This document shows positions 48,501-55,272 of a stretch of 64,000 bases of DNA, one piece after another. A program made the translations under genes and the position numbers. How positions within the stretch are numbered: the stretch's first letter is position 1; every line of letters begins with the position of its first letter. This stretch comes from Saprospiraceae bacterium (GTDB lineage: Bacteria > Bacteroidota > Bacteroidia > Chitinophagales > Saprospiraceae): contig JAWKLJ010000001.1 of NCBI GenBank assembly GCA_041392805.1, positions 3,224,001 through 3,288,000 of the forward strand, written 5' to 3'. The notes under the pieces are model-generated. The model had not been told where the DNA came from and made no database searches. It saw nothing but the letters and a program-made list of their open reading frames with translations.

Positions 48501-51415
48501 ATTTCAGGTTCAGGATCATCGGGGTCCCATCGCTCCCATTGGAAAATCTCAAAAGGAGTAGCGCTTTGTATGGTGGAACCAACAGCGGGATTCCAAGCAG
48601 CTGGCGGACCAAAAAAAGTATTTCCTGTATTCACCTCAAAGCCATTAGCAGCTAAGGTAGCATCGATATCTGTGACCCAGTCCTGTCCCCCATCTATAGC
48701 GGCAAGTGTTTGTCCGCCTGCATTTACCCGAAATACAACTTGCCCCTCTTCTACATCATTTATTTTATTAACGTTTAGAAAATCCCAGGTTGCTGCAAAT
48801 TCGGGATTCGAGCCAGAGGTACCAATCAGTCCCACCGCTAATGGCGTATTGCTATCCTGCAACGCATTGAGTAAAGCGCCTGTTGCGGTATAAGGGTTAC
48901 CTATATTGACCACGGTAGCTCCTCCATCAAGAGAATAAGCCGCTTGAACGGTACCAAGGGCCGGGTCGATGATAAAAAACAAATCAACATTAGATGAAGG
49001 TATCCCAATTGCTGCACTTGGAAGCCCCGTAATTGCTACATCATTATTTTCGCCGCCAACTTCTAAACCCGCAGCTGTAAGAACGATTTTAAGGTAGTTA
49101 TTTTGAAAGCCTGTACCGATAAAAATGCCTTGGGATTCTCCTGCGCCAAAACTATGAAAAGGTAAAAGCATTCGACTAGAAACAATAAAATTGCCCGTCG
49201 TTGAATTCACATTAACCCCATATTGAAAGCCTTTCTCCTGATTATTGGTCAAGGCATTTCCGCTCGTTTGAAAAATCGTTACTGCACCAACGGCACCACC
49301 CAGAATATCATCAATGTCGGTTTCTGATGCATCAGGATCATCCAGCCAATTGATATAGTTGGGATTAGCGGCACCATTATTCATCAACCCTGTTAAGCCC
49401 AACCCTTTATACCCACCCAATGAACCTTGGTTATTGAAGAGTTCATTGGTCACAGGTATAGAAAATGGACTACCCAATTGAAAAGGATCTACCTGGTCAT
49501 TAAGGCCATCATTGTCATCATCAAGGTCAATTAAATCAGATAACTTATCATTATCAAAATCTGTTGGTTTTGAGTTGGCCGAACACAAATCTGTACCATT
49601 GAGGTCTTCATCTTCATTTGAATAGCCATCAAAATCGTTATCAGCTTGTGGATCATAACCTACTTCGCCAGGAAGAATACATTCGGTGGGAGCTGTGCTG
49701 GGCTCTAAAACTACAATGTTGCCATTGAAGGTAGCCACCCAGATCGTCCCTGGGAAAGGGTCATTGTCGCCATTGCAAGTTATACCAAGTGCATTCGCAT
49801 CATTTCCCAGACCAGTAATCCATCCTTGTTCTTTACTCACTAAACCGCCATTGGCATCTACCACAATTCGATGTAAAGATCCATTGTTTCGGCCAATAAT
49901 GAGGCTTCCCTTCATATCGCCAGAAGCGGTATATTCGTCAATACCATTGGAGTTATTCAAAAGCGTAGTCACCAAGACATCATTAGGTCCATCTGGGTTT
50001 GTACCGCCCGGCAAGCGAAAATCACCTTCAATCGGATTTGCAGCACTTACTGGTACGGGCGGCCAGTCTACAGGTAGCGACTGAGTAGAAAAATTAGGGT
50101 TAGTAACACTTAAAATAGTGGTTCTGAACCAATCGTCCGTATAAGAATTACCATTGGAATCGCCTGGGTCAGACGAATGTGGTCCTCTCGTAAAGAGCCC
50201 TGCTCCAGCAGGATTTGAACGAACCGGATTAGGGTGTCCACCATAGAAACTACCAAAGGTGTAAGTATTAATATTATTGGTAATCAAAGTCAGGTGATCT
50301 TCATTATTTATCGCAGGTTCGCCATTGTCAGGTGACTGACTACCTGGTTCACCTACCCTATAATTATTCGTAGCGTTTCCGCCCAAACCCTCATTTTCTG
50401 GATAACCTCCCCATCCGCTATTTGCACCATTGTCGGTCACAAAAACAGCTCCACTTTCCGTAACAACTAAATCATAGCTGTTCCTGTAGCCTGGTGAAAA
50501 AATTTGTACAGGTCCACCAGGAACCAATTTAGCTTGGTTCAAACCATCATTTCCACCAAATGGATCACCAACATCTACGCCTGTATATCCACTCTGATTT
50601 GGATCTGTAATACCATTCACATTTGGACGGGTAGGATCATCCAAGGTAGGTAAGTCATATTTATATGCACGGCCTGAAGAAGGATCTGTTTTAGTAGGCA
50701 TACCTTCGATTGCATCCAAGTTGATAGCTAGTATAGCCGCTGCAAGCGCATATTCTGTACCCCAGGCAAAATTTTGAGAAGGTGCTCCTGCATTCGTGTG
50801 CCCGCCCTGGCATAAGATAATGTACCTTACTCCTCCTTTCGTGACGATTTCCATCCCATTAGAGGCATGGTTCTCTTCCGACCGAGGAAGCCCTCTGACA
50901 AGGTCTACGATATCCCAGGACGATCCATTCCAACTCAATCGTGTAATGATACCCGAATTGGTATCAATATCGACATCACCTCCGGGGCCACCAGTCCAGG
51001 GATCACTTGAGGTCACATAGATGACAGGATTGGCTGCCGTGCCGCCCAGGACAATGCCTGTTGTTTCACGCTGATTTCGGGAGGCTGAACTCCCATTGTC
51101 ATTGTGATTAGGGATATTTACAATATCCGTTATTACCTCCTCATCTATGACGCTATAAGCATTAGGGCCATCTTTGGAAATGGTAAGTATCCTAATGGTA
51201 CCATACAATTCTGTGGCATATAGTCTACCATCAGGGCCAAATTCAAGAGATGTACCTAACTCCAGTGAACTACCATTAAAGTTTAGGTTACTTTGGTTAA
51301 ATGTGGTTTGGGCTAGCCCTAGGTGAAATGCAGACAATATAAGGGTAAGTACTAGCCCAAATGTTTTTACCCTCCTCCATTTCCAATTAAAAGCAATCGG
51401 CGTAAAAATAATCAT
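39533..51415 (-). CDS. Giant multidomain T9SS surface protein with 16 PKD domains
   Basis: This 3960-residue protein begins with a signal peptide that ends LGLAQ near residue 36 and ends in a type A T9SS sorting domain (~3885-3960, VFPNPTLDELNIKY, IKVVKE). In between, in order: a glucose/sorbosone-dehydrogenase-like propeller (~40-590, LEFGPDGRLYATELYG); aspartate-rich thrombospondin type 3 repeats (~600-640); a lectin-like segment (~660-880); a malectin domain (~888-1065); a He_PIG/cadherin-like domain; a Kelch propeller (~1172-1475); an ASPM/Hydin-like domain (~1480-1575); PKD domains (16 in total), interrupted by two more malectin/He_PIG blocks and by two similar CBM/MAM-like modules (~3015-3168 and ~3698-3852). 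It is likely a glycan-binding surface adhesin or matrix protein. The gene carries large internal duplications, listed separately. All frames are open, with no frameshift. Confidence 0.93.
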   Translation of the reverse strand: MIIFTPIAFNWKWRRVKTFGLVLTLILSAFHLGLAQTTFNQSNLNFNGSSLELGTSLEFGPDGRLYATELYGTIRILTISKDGPNAYSVIDEEVITDIVNIPNHNDNGSSASRNQRETTGIVLGGTAANPVIYVTSSDPWTGGPGGDVDIDTNSGIITRLSWNGSSWDIVDLVRGLPRSEENHASNGMEIVTKGGVRYIILCQGGHTNAGAPSQNFAWGTEYALAAAILAINLDAIEGMPTKTDPSSGRAYKYDLPTLDDPTRPNVNGITDPNQSGYTGVDVGDPFGGNDGLNQAKLVPGGPVQIFSPGYRNSYDLVVTESGAVFVTDNGANSGWGGYPENEGLGGNATNNYRVGEPGSQSPDNGEPAINNEDHLTLITNNINTYTFGSFYGGHPNPVRSNPAGAGLFTRGPHSSDPGDSNGNSYTDDWFRTTILSVTNPNFSTQSLPVDWPPVPVSAANPIEGDFRLPGGTNPDGPNDVLVTTLLNNSNGIDEYTASGDMKGSLIIGRNNGSLHRIVVDANGGLVSKEQGWITGLGNDANALGITCNGDNDPFPGTIWVATFNGNIVVLEPSTAPTECILPGEVGYDPQADNDFDGYSNEDEDLNGTDLCSANSKPTDFDNDKLSDLIDLDDDNDGLNDQVDPFQLGSPFSIPVTNELFNNQGSLGGYKGLGLTGLMNNGAANPNYINWLDDPDASETDIDDILGGAVGAVTIFQTSGNALTNNQEKGFQYGVNVNSTTGNFIVSSRMLLPFHSFGAGESQGIFIGTGFQNNYLKIVLTAAGLEVGGENNDVAITGLPSAAIGIPSSNVDLFFIIDPALGTVQAAYSLDGGATVVNIGNPYTATGALLNALQDSNTPLAVGLIGTSGSNPEFAATWDFLNVNKINDVEEGQVVFRVNAGGQTLAAIDGGQDWVTDIDATLAANGFEVNTGNTFFGPPAAWNPAVGSTIQSATPFEIFQWERWDPDDPEPEINMTYTFNVGDPGDYKIRLFFRDTYSGTAQAGQRVFSIGVEGVIPPALTNIDISANPGPNLGTYIEVEANTTDNLLEIEFFRNIQSPFISGIEIIKAGAGTGVPIVVQFIPNQSNLEGDDANITVVASGGDGNLSFSASGLPPGVSIDQTNGLIGGTIDAGAATGSPYTVVVTVDDVDEFNSDAKSVSFTWTVTAEEGIPDTWTNITNVTEHIPRHENSMVQVGDKFYLFGGREDPQVVEAYDYTTNTWSTVSTGPQEFNHFQATAYEGMIWIIGSFDTNVYPVEEPEEFIWIFDPANNEWIEGPSIPAARRRGSTGLVVYNNKFYVVGGNTIGHDGGYVSWFDEYDPTTNTWTTLADAPRARDHFHATVINDKLYLAGGRQSGGPEGTFDPRLPEVDVYDFATQTWSTLPSTSNLPTPRGGTTTVTFNGEVVVIGGEGDGQAFNTTEALNPATGNWRALAPMNHARHGTQAIVSGDGIHISSGSPTQGGGNQNNMEVYGIDNPTGVALVASTLNVPATASVAANSTQAITISNTGGNLGVFITSITLGGANGTDFQITDGYPGPFLIKAGASHQIQLTNNGNTNQNPATLTINYGNASSKTVNLNTVGNTAPVAAFTATPTSGSAPLAVAFDASGSSDADVSDVLTYSWDFGDGNNGTGVNPSHTYLSDGTYTVTLTVSDGDLSSTATVNIVVGTITPGQVVFRVNAGGATVPTIDGGQDWVSDIGATIAANGFEVNPENNTAYGPPAAWDPAISGDILSSTPFDIFDWERWDADDPEPEINMTYTFNVVNPGDYKVRLFFRDTYSGTAQPGQRLFSITVDGASYPELTNIDISANPGPNLAAMIEVDANTTDNLLVIEFTRNVQSPFISGIEILKSGTAENPIVVQSVSDQTNEEGEIINLGIIASGGDGALSYQATGLPTGLGINPTSGAITGTIEAGAAANSPYSVQITVDDTDAENTDAQTISFTWNVNVPTTNTAPVASFIATPTTGAAPLLVNFDASASSDVDEGDILTYSWSYDDNSLGGGVITDHTFLNEGVYEVTLTVSDGDLSSTATATITVGPANTAPVASFIATPTSGDAPLLVSFDASASSDADVDDVLTYSWAFGNGDTGSGVTTSYSYLSEGAYTVTLTVSDGSLSSTATTIISVNNTAPIASFIATPTSGNAPLAVAFDASGSSDADANDILTYSWDFGDGNNGTGVNPSHTYLSDGSYTVTLTVSDGDLSSTSTTTITVNNTAPVAAFTATPTSGSAPLAVAFDASGSSDADVSDVLTYSWDFGDGNNGTGVNPSHTYLSDGTYTATLTVSDGDLSSTATVNIVVGTVTPGQVVFRVNAGGATVPTIDGGQDWVSDIGATIAANGFEVNPENNTAYGPPAAWDPAISGDILSSTPFDIFDWERWDADDPEPEINMTYTFNVVNPGDYKVRLFFRDTYSGTAQPGQRLFSITVDGASYPELTNIDISANPGPNLAAMIEVDANTTDNLLVIEFTRNVQSPFISGIEILKSGTAENPIVVQSVSDQTNEEGEIINLGIIASGGDGALSYQATGLPTGLGINSTSGAITGTIEAGAAANSPYSVQITVDDADAENTDAQTISFTWNVNVPTTNTAPVASFIATPSSGDAPLLVSFDASASSDVDVDDILTYSWAFGNGDTGSGVTTSYSYLSEGTYTVTLTVSDGELSSTATTTITVGPANTAPVASFLADPLSGDAPLLVSFDASASSDVDVDDVLTYSWAFGNGDTGSGVTTSYSYLSEGTYTVTLTVSDGELSSTATTTITVGPANTAPVASFIANPVSGNAPLLVSFDASASSDVDVDDVLTYSWAFGNGETGSGVTTSYSYLSEGTYTVTLTVSDGELSSTATTTITVNNSNQAPTASFTTNIISGFAPLTVAFDATISSDPDEDLLTFVWDFGDGNQGTGALISHLFETPGFYTVTLTVSDGQASDQTTIGIRVDNPNLAPLIAFTANPASGSAPLIVSFDASATVDPNGDQLTFSWDFGDGSTGSGATISHTYQEVGQYTATLTVSDGELSSQGTTLISVESNECQSVLVNTNDFEDGWGIWVDGGIDARRNASDAPYANSGIYSIRLRDNTNTSNITTENLNLSAFEEITVDLTFIAVSMDNPTEDLWLQISTDGGASFETVKDWNKDEHFVNDVRVFDQVVIPGPFTTNTKLRFQLDASGDNDLVYLDDITISGCSNVGGQNQAPSAQFTASSLIGIAPMLVNFNANASSDPDNDPLTYSWNFGDGTTGTGVAPSHTYQSVGTFTVVLTVSDGQASTQAVVTIFTSAGNEAPVASFTATPTTGDAPLLVSFDASASADADNDPLTYSWNFGDGSSGTGVTAGHTYLTGGIYTATLTVSDGQAASQSTKTITVIAPNQGPTASFTANPTSGVAPLLVNFNGTGSSDPENDVLTYNWTFGDGGTASGATPSHTYGVGSFTATLTVSDGEFSSQSTTTIVVSAPNQAPTASFTANPTSGAAPLLVSFNASASSDPENNPLTYSWNFGDGSNGTGLTPSHTYTNGGVFTVTLTVSDGQSSDQATTTITSIAPNQGPTASFTANPTSGVAPLLVNFNGTGSTDPENDVLTYNWTFGDGGTASGATPSHTYGVGSFTVTLTVSDGEFSSQSTTTIVVSAPNQAPTASFTANPTTGTAPLLVNFNASGSSDPENSPLTYSWNFGDGSNGTGLTPSHTYTNEGVYTVVLTVSDGQAAATATATITVENGGCTIVEVNAEDFEQSWGIWNDGGTDARRNANDDAFANSGIYTIRLRDKGTTAHMTTNSLNLSTFEEITVDFSYIANSMDNVTEDFWLQISTDGGSTFTTVAEYRPSIEFENNIRESGHVVIPGPFTATTQFRFQCDAGNDFDWVYIDDVVISGCSNPGSALIASQEGNLHTAPIAVSLDLEKETEIESLNTLDDVIVFPNPTLDELNIKYLPADTRIQLFDLNGKMLLNKAYTDKLDLSNYSKGVYILSLKTEKAVRRIKVVKE
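40560..41380. repeat. 519-bp tandem repeat of a PKD pair
   Basis: Inside the giant gene the PKD pair NQGPTASFTANPTSGVAP... plus NQAPTASFTANPTSGAAP... is present twice, 519 bases (173 codons) apart, with long stretches identical at the DNA level, for example 40801-40850 against 41320-41369. Confidence 0.8.
42930..43655. repeat. 264-bp tandem repeats encoding PKD domains
   Basis: The block GCTCACCGTCAAGGTAACCG starts at 42941, 43205 and 43469, at exact 264-base (88-codon) steps. The three repeats are nearly identical along their length. They encode three consecutive PKD domains of the giant protein. Confidence 0.85.
43647..44788. repeat. 1142-bp duplicated segment, copy A
   Basis: This stretch and 45534-46675 are almost identical at the DNA level, offset 1887 bases (629 codons). 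It encodes one PKD domain, one malectin domain and one He_PIG-like domain of the giant protein. Only a few substitutions separate the copies, so duplication or gene conversion is recent. Confidence 0.9.
45534..46675. repeat. 1142-bp duplicated segment, copy B
   Basis: This is the second copy of 43647-44788, closer to the protein N-terminus. The protein sequences of the copies differ at only a few positions (for example INPTSG versus INSTSG and DDTDAE versus DDADAE). The reading frame is kept. Confidence 0.9.
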
Positions 51416-51475
51416 AACTTAATGATTTTCAATATTATAAACTAACTTGAACAACTAACAAAACGTTAATTATAA

Positions 51476-51482
51476 GGGGGGG
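51476..51482 (-). promoter_or_regulatory. C7 tract upstream of the giant T9SS gene
   Basis: Minus-strand TATCCCCCCCTT lies 61 bases ahead of the start codon. The same 12 bases occur upstream of the other large T9SS gene (54949-54955). Confidence 0.55.
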
Positions 51483-51495
51483 ATAAAACATTGTG

Positions 51496-51521
51496 AGCGT
51501 ATGTAATGCATTACATACGCT
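51496..51521. promoter_or_regulatory. 26-bp perfect palindrome
   Basis: The half site AGCGTATGTAATG (51496-51508) is followed directly by its reverse complement. It is 81 bases upstream of the giant gene and 69 bases downstream of the preceding gene's stop. It could be an operator for a dimeric regulator, or a hairpin at the end of the upstream transcript; no T-run follows. Confidence 0.6.
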
Positions 51522-51589
51522 ATTGGTTTAAGACCTGTTTGATGGTCGATTTTGTATCTCCAAACAAGCGCTTAATTTAACAATACATC

Positions 51590-54500
51590 TTACCGTTGTA
51601 CTTTAATCAATTTCAGTGTTTTCATGTTCGTTTTTTGTCTCACTTGCATCCAGTATATACCGATAGGCCAGCTATCGGTCGTCATTATGGTTTGATTTGA
51701 GGGCGCACCCTCATAGTTGTATCTGATTTGTCCAGTTTGATCAAAAATGGTCACCTGCATACTTTCATCGCTGGCTTGGTCCAGACGAAGATTAATTTGG
51801 TTCGTAAAGGGATTAGGGAAAGCTTCTACCCGTTCCATTGAGGTATTGGAAGAGGCAATGAAAGGGATTCCCTCCACGACGGTGGTATCTACCTCCGCTT
51901 CCTCCACTGCGGTACAACTCCATTTATGAATACTGTCTGTTAGGCTGGTGATATAGGTATTTCCAAGTCCATCACAACTGATGTCCTGTGCAGCAATAGC
52001 AGACATCTGTTCCCAATCCGTACCTGTAAACCGCAATACTTCATTTCTTGTATTGATGATCCAAGGCAAGCCGTTTTTATCTACATCAATTCGAATCGCA
52101 GAACTATTAGGCATTTCATTCCAGCCTGTGCCATTCCATTTGTAAACATGCTTATCAAAACCAACCATATAAACACTTCCGTCTGCTCCACAACCAATAT
52201 CCAGCGCTCTTCCTGGAATGCGCTCCCATGTTCTTTCTAACTTTCTATAAATATAATTGCTCTTGGAGACGAGGTAGGGAGTGCCGTCACTCGCAATATC
52301 CACCCGCGAAGCTAATCCACCAAAACCCGTCCAGGTTACACCTGAAGGGCTTTCATAAATAAAATCTGCTGACAAGGCAACAAGGTCGCCTGTAGCCCCT
52401 ATGCCCACATCAATAATCCCTCTTAACGTTCTTTGCCACGCACCATTCTGGTAGGTCATTAAATCACCTAGGGCATTAACACCCCAAACCTGGTTGTCAG
52501 CGACACTTATCTGTTTTAATGTTCCAGGAAAATCAGTCCAATTGCAAACAAAATCTCCTTCGTCTGCATTTGTATTGAATACATCTGTAATAAATACCCC
52601 ACGTCCATGGGTTGCTGCCATCAACCTGCCACTACGCTTGTCGTATTGCAACATATCTGTTCGAACGTTGGCCATCCCTGTATTAACAGGGGACCAATTG
52701 GTATAGACTGACTCAAGTTTATCTGTCCCCCAAACGCCCAACTCCGTTGCAATTAGGGCTGAATTACTATTACCTGGGGTAAAAATGGCCCATCGTATCG
52801 GCATATCGGGTAAATTGCCTTCTACCGGCTTCCAGAAAAGACCGCCATCCATAGATTCCCAGATGCTGATGACGCCATAGTTGCTATAGGTAACTAATAA
52901 ATGATCCTCATTCCCGTCCTCTACTTCAATGCAGGATACATATCCTTCACCTTCACGAATGAGGGTCGGAACTGGCGTCGCCGTATTAGCATCATCCACA
53001 CGGACAACGTTGCCATTTCCCAATCCAAAATAAACTCGCCCAGGTGTATTTGGTGCTGTTTTTACCGCCGAAACCATGTCTCCATTAAATTCGGCAATTG
53101 CAACGTCGGACACCTTATTGGAATTGCCAACATCTTCTATGCGTCCAAAGTAACCTATCTTATGACCAGTATACAAGGTGTTGGATTCGCTATCGTAGTC
53201 TGTCGGATTAATAAATCTGCCATCATTCCTTCCGATAGTGACTTTGCGTCTGTTTTGCCACCCATCTCCTGTAATCCAGTAGTAATTATAGAGGTAGGAA
53301 CTAACCTGAATATACCCGAAATCCGCATCGATGTGGGTAAAACCACCATCACCGCCAGTAATCGTATTCGTACCAAGTAGGTCCGGGTCCGTAAATTGCT
53401 GCGTACCATTGTCTTGGGTACCACCTAACATATAATCCGCATTAAAGGGATGTATGGCGCCAGCATAAAACTGGGTGACATTGAATCCTTTATTTCGGTT
53501 GATGACGGTAGGTTCGGGGCTGCTTCCATCGCGGGTCAGCCAGACACCGCCATCATTGCCAAAAAGGATAAAATCAGAAGACCCTTCCGCAAATTGAATA
53601 GCATGTTGATCGGCATGAACGTATTGGTAAGATGTACCATAATCATGGGTAAATTGATTAAAGGTACGACCGGCATTTTCAGAAACATATAAGTTGACCC
53701 CTCCTATAAACAAACGCTCCGCCTTATTGGGGTCAACGGCTGCAATCAGGTTGTGCCAAGCTTGGCCTCGCGTAAATATTTTCCCATCAGTAGTTTTAGG
53801 AATAAGCATCGATTGCCAGGTCAATCCGCCGTTTTCTGAGCGAAACATGTACTCACAATCATTAGCATTTAGGCCTTGTGCAAGGAAATAGATAACATTA
53901 GCATCTGAAGGGGCTACGGCTACTTCTATCCGGCTATATGCACCTTGAGGGGGGCTTATGTTTTCCCAGGTCCCATTTTTCCCTCTATTGGCTCCGTTTC
54001 GCTCAAAGTCAGCTTTCCATAGGCTTCCTTCTGAATGAATGCCTAAGGTAGCGTATAGGTCTTGGTCAGGACCTATCTCCAAATCTGCTGCACGGTTCGT
54101 TGCCCCTTTACCTATCGTTAGGCCTAGGACTTGCGTCCAACTTTGCCCACCATCTTCTGACCGCATTACGCCACCCATTCGGGTAGCCGCATAAACAACG
54201 CCATTAGCATCGACTACAATATCCTGAATATGAGAAAAAACACTAGACCGAGTGATTGGTAATTGGTTAAAGTTCAACCCGCCATCCGTACTAACCCAAA
54301 TACCAAACCCTTTCATCCTATCGTCTTCTTTGAACCACCCTTCTCCAGTTCCAACATATATCTGATCTGGATTATTGGGGTCTTGGGCAATACAAGTAAC
54401 CATTAAATTAGCCCAAAAATCATCAATGGGAGACCAATCTGGGTTTTCATCCAATAAATTAGTCGTTCGCCACAATCCACCACTTACCCCACCTGCAAGG

Positions 54501-54829
54501 AGGGTATTTCGGCTCTCATCTCTTTTATCTAATAAAATTGCCCGGGTCCTGCCTGCTATATTATCAGGCCCGCGTTCTTCCCATGCAATGGCAGAAACAC
54601 CTTCATTGAGACCATCCTTTGTACGAGCAATCTGTTGTTTCATTTGTTTTACTCCACTAAACAATCTATCTTTTGGAATCGTATTCAAGCCAAGATCCCT
54701 GGTCATGGCGAATTCCTGTTCTATGGCTAAATCAACACGATCATTTTTCGGAATTTTGTCAAAGTCGTAGCCATTTTGGCACGCCCCAATACATACCAAA
54801 ACAAAGTATGTAAGGAATTTCTTCTTCAT
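51590..54829 (-). CDS. Secreted beta-propeller (BNR/sortilin-like) and tectonin-repeat T9SS protein
   Basis: The 1079-residue protein starts MKKKFLTYFVLVCIGAC, a signal sequence with a lipobox-like IGAC. Residues ~60-700 are BNR/sortilin-type propeller blades with repeated SxDGGxxW patterns: STDGGLNFNQLPI, RSEDGGQSWTQV, RSENGGLTWQSM, ESMDGGLFWKPV. Residues ~790-1000 are tectonin-like repeats (VGIGATGDLVALSADFIYE, DIGCGADGSVYMVGFDKHVYKWNG). The C-terminus (~1000-1079) is a T9SS type A sorting domain (AFPNPFTNQINLRL, IGIYWMQV). No sialidase catalytic residues are evident, so it is probably a binding protein. A lipobox and a T9SS signal in the same protein is unusual. It lies 174 bases upstream of the giant gene on the same strand. 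Confidence 0.88.
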   Translation of the reverse strand: MKKKFLTYFVLVCIGACQNGYDFDKIPKNDRVDLAIEQEFAMTRDLGLNTIPKDRLFSGVKQMKQQIARTKDGLNEGVSAIAWEERGPDNIAGRTRAILLDKRDESRNTLLAGGVSGGLWRTTNLLDENPDWSPIDDFWANLMVTCIAQDPNNPDQIYVGTGEGWFKEDDRMKGFGIWVSTDGGLNFNQLPITRSSVFSHIQDIVVDANGVVYAATRMGGVMRSEDGGQSWTQVLGLTIGKGATNRAADLEIGPDQDLYATLGIHSEGSLWKADFERNGANRGKNGTWENISPPQGAYSRIEVAVAPSDANVIYFLAQGLNANDCEYMFRSENGGLTWQSMLIPKTTDGKIFTRGQAWHNLIAAVDPNKAERLFIGGVNLYVSENAGRTFNQFTHDYGTSYQYVHADQHAIQFAEGSSDFILFGNDGGVWLTRDGSSPEPTVINRNKGFNVTQFYAGAIHPFNADYMLGGTQDNGTQQFTDPDLLGTNTITGGDGGFTHIDADFGYIQVSSYLYNYYWITGDGWQNRRKVTIGRNDGRFINPTDYDSESNTLYTGHKIGYFGRIEDVGNSNKVSDVAIAEFNGDMVSAVKTAPNTPGRVYFGLGNGNVVRVDDANTATPVPTLIREGEGYVSCIEVEDGNEDHLLVTYSNYGVISIWESMDGGLFWKPVEGNLPDMPIRWAIFTPGNSNSALIATELGVWGTDKLESVYTNWSPVNTGMANVRTDMLQYDKRSGRLMAATHGRGVFITDVFNTNADEGDFVCNWTDFPGTLKQISVADNQVWGVNALGDLMTYQNGAWQRTLRGIIDVGIGATGDLVALSADFIYESPSGVTWTGFGGLASRVDIASDGTPYLVSKSNYIYRKLERTWERIPGRALDIGCGADGSVYMVGFDKHVYKWNGTGWNEMPNSSAIRIDVDKNGLPWIINTRNEVLRFTGTDWEQMSAIAAQDISCDGLGNTYITSLTDSIHKWSCTAVEEAEVDTTVVEGIPFIASSNTSMERVEAFPNPFTNQINLRLDQASDESMQVTIFDQTGQIRYNYEGAPSNQTIMTTDSWPIGIYWMQVRQKTNMKTLKLIKVQR

Positions 54830-55272
54830 AGTTTTGTTTTACTCCAAAGCGGATTTATTAGCATCCGCATCGTACTTAATCACATTTTTGTTTGGAAAAC
54901 CCAAGGCAGTGTCCTTTTGTAAATAGTACTAACTATTACAGTCGGAAAGGGGGGGATATGTATCTAGCCAAAAACGCTTAATTTGGAATCCTCTACAACA
55001 AAAAATTCATTGTAGATCCTTTTATACAGGGGAGTAATAATCTTTAGATAAAATTGAACAACAAATATATGTAAAAAAAATAAATTTTTAAATTTTATAC
55101 CTGTTTTTAAAAAGAGATAGTATAAATAACTTGGGTGAATAGCTTAAAACTTTTTGTTATCCAGTCATATCTAATCAAGTGTAACGGAAAAAATTAAAAA
55201 GGGTTGCTGCAAAGCATGAAAAAATTTGCTGCTTTACTGTCAAGTGTTGATGAATTTGTACTATAAGTGACT
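54830..55272. other. AT-rich intergenic region
   Basis: The 443 bases have no gene. Notable points are the C7 tract (54949-54955), shared with the giant gene's upstream region, and a minus-strand TATATTTG (55069-55062) that fits the -7 consensus but lacks a -33 box. The stretch 55060-55180 is very AT-rich, and nothing else is recognised. Confidence 0.6.
54949..54955 (-). promoter_or_regulatory. C7 tract upstream of the 1079-residue T9SS gene
   Basis: The minus strand reads TATCCCCCCCTT, as upstream of the giant gene. It is 120 bases ahead of the start codon. Its role is unknown. Confidence 0.5.

Noticed and set aside
39600..51300. Many regular repeats that could look like a CRISPR array or satellite
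   Set aside because: They keep reading frame and codon-multiple spacing and encode PKD, malectin and related domains in one open gene.
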